Part shown: positions 1-3,361 of the stretch, in pieces
Layout: each line of letters starts with the position of its first letter
Numbering within the stretch: the first letter of the stretch is position 1
Assembly (NCBI GenBank): GCA_025356715.1
Contig: JANXRU010000172.1
Span: forward strand, 1 to 5,090
DNA from: Bacteroidota bacterium
GTDB taxonomy: Bacteria; Bacteroidota; Bacteroidia; B-17B0; B-17BO
DNA: 5,090 nucleotides
Direction of reading: 5' to 3'
Program-made: the position numbers and the translations under genes
Notes under the pieces: generated by a model
What the model saw: the letters and a program-made list of their open reading frames with translations, nothing else
Told to the model about the DNA's origin: nothing
The model's database searches: none

Positions 1-56
1 AAATACTAAATTCGCACTCTAATTTTTACTTAATCAGCAATGGTAATGTAAATATT

Positions 57-130
57 GGCCCCGTAGCTCAGCTGGATAGAGCAACAGCCTTCTAAGCTGT
101 GGGCCATTGGTTCGAATCCAATCGGGGTCA
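57..130 (+). tRNA. tRNA-Arg (anticodon UCU)
   Basis: A complete 74-nt cloverleaf can be folded by eye. The acceptor stem pairs GGCCCCG (57-63) with CGGGGTC (123-129), with a G-U at the second pair, and A130 is the discriminator base. The D arm is GCTC/GAGC. The anticodon stem ACAGC/GCTGT closes the loop CTTCTAA, which gives anticodon TCT and reads AGA (Arg). The T arm is ATTGG-TTCGAAT-CCAAT. CCA is not encoded. A TAATTTTT element at 20-27 is one base off the Bacteroidetes -7 consensus TAnnTTTG and could belong to its promoter. tRNA 3' ends are common integration sites, and the accessory content starts downstream. Confidence 0.97.
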
Positions 131-143
131 CGATTAAACAAAG

Positions 144-179
144 AAAAAGCCTGTAAATCAATAGATTACAGGCTTTTTT
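144..179 (+). terminator. Rho-independent terminator of the tRNA
   Basis: A hairpin with stem GCCTGT-A-AATC / GATT-ACAGGC (one bulged A, loop AATA) is flanked by AAAAA on the left and TTTTTT on the right. It lies 14 nt after the tRNA. The A-tract on the other side means it could also stop leftward transcription. Confidence 0.9.
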
Positions 180-187
180 CATTAAGA

Positions 188-208
188 GGGGGAACATAGG
201 GGGAACAT
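188..208. repeat. Two direct copies of GGGGGAACAT beside the tRNA
   Basis: GGGGGAACAT occurs at 188-197 and again at 199-208, separated by one A, giving an 11-bp period (about one helical turn). The G5 runs stand out in AT-rich intergenic DNA. Its place just after a tRNA and its terminator would suit a recombinase- or accessory-protein-binding site of a tRNA-targeting integrative element. That role is inferred. No integrase gene is visible. Confidence 0.6.
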
Positions 209-332
209 TTCATTTTTTCCTCTCATAACGCTCCCCTACTTTATTTTTCTTTCACGCATACCTTATCCATGCTTATGGTATGGGTTATCTATATATAAAC
301 TGCGTAAAAAACTTTCAAAGTAATTCAAATTG

Positions 333-359
333 TGGTGATGCGATTGCATCGCATCACCA
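333..359. repeat. Perfect 12-bp-arm hairpin, 3-nt loop
   Basis: TGGTGATGCGAT (333-344) and ATCGCATCACCA (348-359) are perfect inverted repeats around TGC. The element is more GC-rich than its surroundings. No T-tract follows, so it is not a standard intrinsic terminator. It could be a regulatory RNA hairpin, a protein-binding palindrome or a remnant of a mobile element end. Confidence 0.7.
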
Positions 360-385
360 TTGATTATAATGCTTTTTACTTGATA

Positions 386-393
386 TACTTTTG
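386..393 (+). promoter_or_regulatory. Candidate -7 promoter element (TACTTTTG)
   Basis: TACTTTTG fits the Bacteroidetes -7 consensus TAnnTTTG exactly. The best upstream -33-like match is ATTG at 359-362, with a 23-bp gap, so the pair is imperfect. It would give a leader of roughly 100 nt before the CDS at 499. Confidence 0.35.
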
Positions 394-498
394 TATTGTT
401 AAACGAATTCTATTCGCGATATGAATGAAGTTTGACCATTTTGAAAACTGACTGCGCAGCAGTTGACAAGATGTAAATCAATCTAAAAAATCACAATC

Positions 499-777
499 AT
501 GGCAAGGCAAAAAGGAATAATCAAGCTAAAAGGAAAAATCGGAGATATTTCCTTTTACAAAACACAGGATGGGCATTTAGCTCGTGAAAAAGGTGGCGTT
601 GATGCTTCACGTATCGCAAACGATCCAGCTTTTATCCGCACAAGAGAAAACGGGGCCGAGTTCGGCTCTTCTGCAAGTTCAGGCAAATTATTAAGAAATG
701 CTTTAAGAACCATGTTAATGACTGCTGCCGATAATCGTGTAGCATCACGATTATCTAAGTTGAAAAGAAATAGCTAA
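499..777 (+). CDS. Bacteroidetes hypothetical protein, probably 3'-truncated
   Basis: The product is 92 aa. The N-terminus (MARQKGIIKLKGKIGDISFYK) and the segments LAREKGGVDASRIANDPAF and RTRENGAEFG recall a Bacteroidetes protein family of unknown function whose members I remember as roughly 200 aa. Here the reading frame ends in a lysine-rich tail (SRLSKLKRNS) where relatives seem to continue, and the ~64-bp direct repeat starts only 6 bp after the stop. This suggests the 3' half was lost by recombination or insertion. The ATG at 499 is well placed after an AT-rich leader (CTAAAAAATCACAATC). No signal peptide, membrane segment or catalytic motif is visible. The truncation is inferred from remembered family length, so an intact short paralogue cannot be excluded. 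Confidence 0.75.
   Translation: MARQKGIIKLKGKIGDISFYKTQDGHLAREKGGVDASRIANDPAFIRTRENGAEFGSSASSGKLLRNALRTMLMTAADNRVASRLSKLKRNS
730..755. repeat. Perfect 10-bp inverted repeat with 6-bp centre
   Basis: GATAATCGTG (730-739) and CACGATTATC (746-755) are perfect inverted repeats around TAGCAT. Two ~10-11-bp arms around a 6-bp centre is the geometry of a tyrosine-recombinase (Xer/dif-like) core site. It sits in the last codons of the apparently truncated CDS, about 28 bp before direct repeat copy A. It could equally be a transcription-terminating stem without a T-tract or a chance palindrome. Confidence 0.5.
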
Positions 778-783
778 AAGCAA

Positions 784-847
784 GGGCTATTTTGGTTTGG
801 CGCATCTTTTTGCTTTGCGCCTGTTGAGGAACACCACTTTACCTGTT
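784..847. repeat. Left copy (A) of ~64-bp direct repeat flanking hipBST
   Basis: The first 20 bases, GGGCTATTTTGGTTTGGCGC, are identical to 2678-2697. The last 23 (825-847, starting TGAGGAACACC) are identical to 2718-2740. The middle differs by substitutions and one indel. Copy A contains an inverted repeat GGCGCA/TGCGCC (799-804 and 815-820) that is degraded in copy B. The conserved ends with a variable middle suggest a structured or recombinase-recognised unit, not a recent duplication. Confidence 0.85.
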
Positions 848-850
848 CTA

Positions 851-911
851 ATTATACTAAAACCGTATAATTTCATCGATTTTATAGCTCATTATACGAA
901 AATCGTATAGT
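851..911. promoter_or_regulatory. Pair of ATTATAC-N7-GTATAAT palindromes, 40 bp apart
   Basis: ATTATAC-N7-GTATAAT lies at 851-871, and the same pattern with one mismatch in the right arm lies at 891-911. The start-to-start distance is exactly 40 bp. The second copy can also be read as TATACGA-AAA-TCGTATA (893-909), a perfect 7-bp inverted repeat. They lie just upstream of the three hipBST palindromes, which share the 40-bp period but have different half-sites and spacing. They may bind a second regulator or be diverged HipB sites. Confidence 0.6.
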
Positions 912-943
912 TTTAAGATTATATGTAAAAGCATATAAAATTG

Positions 944-951
944 TATATTTG
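944..951 (+). promoter_or_regulatory. Candidate -7 element P1 of hipBST (TATATTTG)
   Basis: An exact match to the Bacteroidetes -7 consensus TAnnTTTG. It lies between operators 1 and 2, so a bound repressor would cover both the -33 region and the expected start point. No clear TTTG -33 box is seen. Confidence 0.55.
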
Positions 952-984
952 TTTAATGTTATATGTAAAAGCATATAAAAGTTG

Positions 985-992
985 TATATTTG
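985..992 (+). promoter_or_regulatory. Candidate -7 element P2 of hipBST (TATATTTG)
   Basis: A second exact TATATTTG, between operators 2 and 3, would start transcription near 999, at the edge of operator 3. This leaves a leader of about 30 nt before hipB. Being nearest the gene, it is the likelier main promoter. The -33 region is occupied by operator 2. Confidence 0.6.
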
Positions 993-1027
993 TGTAACTT
1001 ATATGTAAAAGCATATAAATTTATAAG

Positions 1028-1264
1028 ATGAAGACTTTAGCTGAATTTGTTAAAACCAAAAGAAAAGAAGTTAAACTAAGCCAAGCAGAGTTTGCTGAAA
1101 GGGCTGGCGTTGCTCTAACCGTTATCAGAAAGATAGAACAAGGCAAAGGCAATTTGAATCTTGAAAAAGCGAATCAAGTACTGAAAATGTTTGGGCATGA
1201 ATTGGCTCCGGTAAATAGTAAAGAATTATTAAATCACATGTTAGCAGATAATATATCAGCATAA
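1028..1264 (+). CDS. hipB: HipB-like XRE-family antitoxin/repressor
   Basis: The product is a 78-aa cytoplasmic DNA-binding protein, essentially one XRE/Cro helix-turn-helix. The segment LSQAEFAERAGVALTVIRKIEQGKG (residues 17-41) has the usual LSQ..(F/L)A..AGV....I..(I/W)E.G pattern, with the recognition helix around residues 28-38. Family role: it binds operators in its own promoter and anchors the kinase complex. The start ATG lies 9 bp after the third palindrome. The stop TAA shares its last A with the ATG of the next gene (TAATG), implying translational coupling. As first gene of a hipB-hipS-hipT order it is most likely the repressor of the upstream operator array. In HipBST systems the small HipS-type protein, not HipB alone, is the main toxin inhibitor, so 'antitoxin' may be only partly right here. 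Confidence 0.88.
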   Translation: MKTLAEFVKTKRKEVKLSQAEFAERAGVALTVIRKIEQGKGNLNLEKANQVLKMFGHELAPVNSKELLNHMLADNISA

Positions 1265-1596
1265 TGAGACAAGCAGAAATATATTATAAAGATTTACTGG
1301 CCGGTGTACTCACTGAAACTGATGGTGGCGAATATACTTTTTTGTATGAACCCAATTATGCTACAAAGTACCCAAAGCAATTTATAACGTTTACTATGCC
1401 AGTAACAGATAAGCCGTATACAGATAAACGTTTGTTTCCATTTTTTGAAGGATTGATTCCTGAAGGTTGGTTGTTAGAAATTGCAACAAAGAATTGGAAG
1501 TTAAATCCTAATGACAGAATGGGATTGTTATTGGCGTGTTGCCAAAATTGTATAGGAGCTGTGAGTGTTAAACCAATAATAGGAAGCGATGAATAA
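1264..1596 (+). CDS. hipS: HipS-like protein (separate HipA N-terminal subdomain)
   Basis: The 110-aa product corresponds to the N-terminal subdomain of HipA kinases, encoded here as its own gene. Recognisable parts are FFEGLIPEGWLLE (residues 60-72), NPNDRMGLLLACCQ (81-94, the usual '..D.fgLL...G' stretch) and CIGAVSVKP (96-104, the usual 'GAV.v.P' end). In the E. coli O127 HipBST system, HipS neutralises the kinase HipT, and a tryptophan of HipS placed near the kinase active site is important. W69 in PEGW is the candidate equivalent here. The gene overlaps hipB by 1 nt and hipT by 8 nt (ATGAATAA). The C-terminus ends right after the domain, so this is a true split and not a broken HipA: no single-base shift is needed to explain it and the next gene has its own N-terminal motif. 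Confidence 0.85.
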   Translation: MRQAEIYYKDLLAGVLTETDGGEYTFLYEPNYATKYPKQFITFTMPVTDKPYTDKRLFPFFEGLIPEGWLLEIATKNWKLNPNDRMGLLLACCQNCIGAVSVKPIIGSDE

Positions 1597-2536
1597 GAAG
1601 TGTTTATATTGTTATAAAGCAATAGAGGGCTCAGAACATGATTTTCATGAGGCTTGCAGTTTAGAATTTTTTGGAACCAAACATGCTCCAGTACTTGAAT
1701 ACTCATTTAATCAAATGAGAGATCTTGCTAAAAATGTTGTTGAGAGAAGTATAGCAGTACCAGGTGTACAACCAAAACTATCCTTATCGTTAGTTGGTGA
1801 AGCTTTAAATAATGGTGATGCTGGGCGTTTAACGGTTGTTGGTGCTTTGGGTGGTAATTATATTTTTAAGCAACCTTCTGAAAACTACCGCGAAATGCCA
1901 CAAAACGAACATGTTACGATGCGCATTGCAGAAGCCTTTGGAATTAATACTGTACCATCAAGTTTGATACGATTAGAATCAGGTGAACTATCTTACATTA
2001 CAAAGCGTATAGACCGAACTGAAAAAGGAGAGAAGATACACATGATTGATATGTTCCAGATATTAGAAGCATTTGATAAATACAAAAGCTCTATGGAAAA
2101 AATAGGTAAAGCTTTAAATGATTATTCGGATGATACGCTATTAGATAAACTTTACTTTTTTGAGTTAAGTGTTTTCAGTTATTTAACAGGGAACAATGAT
2201 ATGCATTTGAAAAACTTCTCAATGATAGATAAGGGAACAAAATGGTCTTTGGCTCCTGCTTATGATTTGCTAAATGTGAATATTGTGAATCCTTTAGATA
2301 ATGAGGAACTAGCCTTACCAATAGAAGGTAAAAAGAAACGATTGAGAAAAGATCATTTTGAGCGCTTTGGAAAAGGTTTAGATTTGAATGATAAACAGAT
2401 TGAAAGTGTGTTTAAGCGATTTATACAAAACAAGGTAATAGCTTTTGAATGGATTGATAATTCTTTTTTATCTGAAGAATTTAAGAACAGATATAAAGCA
2501 GGACTTGATCAAAGGTATTTAGTATTGGCTAGATAG
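1589..2536 (+). CDS. hipT: HipT-like HipA-family Ser/Thr kinase toxin
   Basis: The 315-aa product is the kinase core of the HipA family without the N-terminal subdomain. Landmarks: the glycine-rich loop SIAVPGVQPKLS (54-65), the ATP-site lysine in YIFKQPS (K94), QNEH (E107), the catalytic loop GNNDMHLKNFS (201-211, D204 and N209), and the metal-binding LAPAYDLL (D226, the DFG equivalent). All are present, so it should be active. The first 23 residues form a Cys/His cluster, CLYC...HDFHEAC (C5, C8, H17, H20, C23), which looks like a small zinc-binding knuckle. Known relatives phosphorylate aminoacyl-tRNA synthetases (HipA: GltX; E. coli HipT: TrpS), stopping growth. The target here cannot be read from sequence. 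The start ATG overlaps the hipS stop by 8 nt. The likely antitoxin partners are the two upstream gene products. Confidence 0.9.
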   Translation: MNKKCLYCYKAIEGSEHDFHEACSLEFFGTKHAPVLEYSFNQMRDLAKNVVERSIAVPGVQPKLSLSLVGEALNNGDAGRLTVVGALGGNYIFKQPSENYREMPQNEHVTMRIAEAFGINTVPSSLIRLESGELSYITKRIDRTEKGEKIHMIDMFQILEAFDKYKSSMEKIGKALNDYSDDTLLDKLYFFELSVFSYLTGNNDMHLKNFSMIDKGTKWSLAPAYDLLNVNIVNPLDNEELALPIEGKKKRLRKDHFERFGKGLDLNDKQIESVFKRFIQNKVIAFEWIDNSFLSEEFKNRYKAGLDQRYLVLAR

Positions 2537-2540
2537 TTTT

Positions 2541-2605
2541 TTGGAGAACTATTTTATGACAGATATACCGAATAATGATACAAATCGTATAAAATTGTTC
2601 TCCAA
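2541..2605 (+). terminator. Long inverted repeat after hipT, possible terminator
   Basis: Arms of 17 bp (2541-2557, TTGGAGAACTATTTTAT; 2589-2605, complementary with one mismatch) surround a 31-nt AT-rich spacer. It begins 5 bp after the hipT stop. There is no T-run behind the right arm and the loop is long, so termination is uncertain. It could instead protect the mRNA 3' end or be a miniature inverted-repeat remnant. Confidence 0.5.
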
Positions 2606-2648
2606 TGTTATTTCACTTCTTTAAACCTTTAATAACCTAAATAACTAA

Positions 2649-2671
2649 ACGCAGCATTACAAATGCAGCGT
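2649..2671. repeat. Imperfect hairpin just before direct repeat copy B
   Basis: ACGCAGCAT (2649-2657) pairs with ATGCAGCGT (2663-2671) apart from a symmetric A-A mismatch, around TACAA. The core AGCATTACAAATG recurs with one change at 3318-3330. A GCGTAGCGGGGGG run links it directly to copy B (from 2678), so the two may form one compound element. Copy A lacks this hairpin because its left side abuts the truncated CDS. Confidence 0.55.
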
Positions 2672-2677
2672 AGCGGG

Positions 2678-2740
2678 GGGCTATTTTGGTTTGGCGCGAT
2701 TTATTGCTTGCACCTGCTGAGGAACACCACTTTACCTGTT
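2678..2740. repeat. Right copy (B) of ~64-bp direct repeat flanking hipBST
   Basis: A 63-bp partner of 784-847 in the same orientation, with identical outer 20 and 23 bases. In copy A the internal inverted repeat GGCGCA/TGCGCC is intact. Here it is degraded to GGCGCG/TGCACC. With copy A it brackets the 1.8 kb that hold the operators and hipBST, and each copy also lies upstream of a regulatory-type gene (hipB, HTH protein). Confidence 0.85.
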
Positions 2741-2768
2741 TGTTCTTATATTGATATTAAAAATCTAT

Positions 2769-3062
2769 ATGAAAACGGAAGCTACTCTTATTCATCACAT
2801 GACTGCTGAACAGCTAACTAAATTATTTACTGATTTACAAAATCAAATTAATGAATTAAAACTGCATTACGAACCAAAGCAACCAACTGAATATTTAACG
2901 AGAAAAGAAGTTGCTGATTTATTAAAATGTGATTTATCTACTATTTGGCTTTGGTGTAAAAAAGGAAAATTAAATCCTTATGGTATTGGAAATCGAACTT
3001 ACTTTAAAAGAAATGAAATTGAATTAGCACTCATTAATTTAAGTGTAAAGCAAAAGTCTTAA
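2769..3062 (+). CDS. Small HTH DNA-binding protein (excisionase/MerR-like)
   Basis: The product is 97 aa from the ATG at 2769. An in-frame TTG at 2751 would add six residues, but the ATG is preferred because residues MKTEATLIHHMTAEQL look like the usual start of such proteins. Residues 13-32 are heptad-like and probably form a short helix or coiled coil. Residues 43-90 form a helix-turn-helix of the HTH_17 type: YLTRKEVADLLKCDLSTIWLW, then a turn KKGKLNPYGIGNRTYF and KRNEIELAL. Such proteins bind DNA as excisionases or as small regulators of mobile elements. No integrase gene lies in the window. It stands alone, follows direct repeat copy B by 28 bp, and converges with hsdM. Confidence 0.85.
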   Translation: MKTEATLIHHMTAEQLTKLFTDLQNQINELKLHYEPKQPTEYLTRKEVADLLKCDLSTIWLWCKKGKLNPYGIGNRTYFKRNEIELALINLSVKQKS

Positions 3063-3272
3063 ACACATAATAGGAATTTTACAATTTATTTGACCGTATA
3101 TACGTTGATAGAAAACATTGTAAATCAAAACATTACATTATTCTTAAAGTCTAAAATCAAAGTTCTATCAACAGAATTACTTTTTTTAAACTAATTTCTG
3201 TCAATAGAAATTTGATTTTTTTCAAATTTAAAATCATACAAAATGAAGCAGTTCCTAATAAAGCATTCGTGG
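3063..3272. other. Convergent intergenic region rich in inverted repeats
   Basis: No gene is seen. The stretch contains the palindrome CGTATATACG (3095-3104), overlapping at its last base the inverted pair GTTGATAGAA (3104-3113) / TTCTATCAAC (3163-3172). A related GTCAATAGAA (3200-3209) can also pair TTCTAT/ATAGAA with 3163-3168. Next comes AAATTTGA-T6-TCAAATTT (3208-3215 and 3222-3229). Since the HTH gene and hsdM converge here, some of these stems may terminate transcription. The repeated GTTGATAGAA-type motif may instead be a protein-binding site. Confidence 0.5.
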
Positions 3273-3308
3273 AACTAGGTCGGTAACTTAGTCGTTAACT
3301 AGGTCGTT
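3273..3308. repeat. Three tandem 12-bp repeats (AACTAGGTCGTT type)
   Basis: AACTAGGTCGGT (3273-3284), AACTTAGTCGTT (3285-3296) and AACTAGGTCGTT (3297-3308) lie head to tail with one or two differences each. A 12-bp, iteron-like spacing in non-coding DNA suggests a protein-binding array or a slippage-prone repeat. It is 53 bp beyond the 3' end of hsdM and 211 bp after the HTH gene. Confidence 0.75.
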
Positions 3309-3317
3309 TATAAATAT

Positions 3318-3330
3318 AGCATTACAAACG
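3318..3330. repeat. Second copy of the AGCATTACAAA(T/C)G motif
   Basis: AGCATTACAAACG matches 2653-2665 (AGCATTACAAATG) with one change. The palindromic partner arm seen there is not preserved here. It may be a decayed copy of the hairpin part of the compound repeat. A 13-bp match alone is modest evidence. Confidence 0.4.
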
Positions 3331-3361
3331 AAGTTGTACGGATTATTTTAAAGCAATTTTA

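Larger units (their letters stand above)
209..498. other. Gene-free stretch with several inverted repeats
   Basis: No credible coding frame is seen between the GGGGGAACAT pair and the CDS at 499. Besides the hairpin and promoter listed separately, the stretch contains CATACC/GGTATG arms (257-262 and 277-282), the small palindrome ACTTT-C-AAAGT (311-321), and an AACTG/CAGTT inverted repeat (446-464) enclosing the 8-bp palindrome CTGCGCAG (452-459). The last lies about 35 bp before the CDS start and could be a regulator site. None can be assigned a function. Confidence 0.5.
919..1018. promoter_or_regulatory. Triple operator array of hipBST, 40-bp period
   Basis: Three identical 20-bp palindromes, TTATATG-TAAAAG-CATATAA, occupy 919-938, 959-978 and 999-1018. 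Starts are exactly 40 bp apart and the spacer bases are identical too. The half-site layout TATAT-N8-ATATA matches in size the E. coli HipB operator TATCC-N8-GGATA, so these are the likely binding sites of the HipB-like protein encoded from 1028. Each sits immediately beside a promoter element, and the third ends 9 bp before the hipB ATG. Confidence 0.85.

Noticed and set aside
919..1018. CRISPR-like spaced repeats
   Set aside because: Only three units. The gaps are near-identical promoter sequence, not unique spacers, and the location just before hipB fits operators.
1356..1706. Minus-strand open frame of 116 codons
   Set aside because: It runs antisense to hipS and hipT, whose products have clear family motifs. 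Its own translation shows no recognisable domain.
1264..2536. hipA split by a frameshift or sequencing error
   Set aside because: The downstream protein has its own start and an N-terminal Cys/His motif, and the upstream protein ends just after its domain. The 8-nt overlap is typical of coupled genes.
2649..2740. Classical integron attC site
   Set aside because: The expected RYYYAAC and GTTRRRY boxes are not clearly present and no integron integrase is visible, so only a general resemblance remains.
2751..2768. TTG start adding six residues to the HTH protein
   Set aside because: The ATG at 2769 gives a more plausible N-terminus, and the extra residues show no feature worth a rare start codon.
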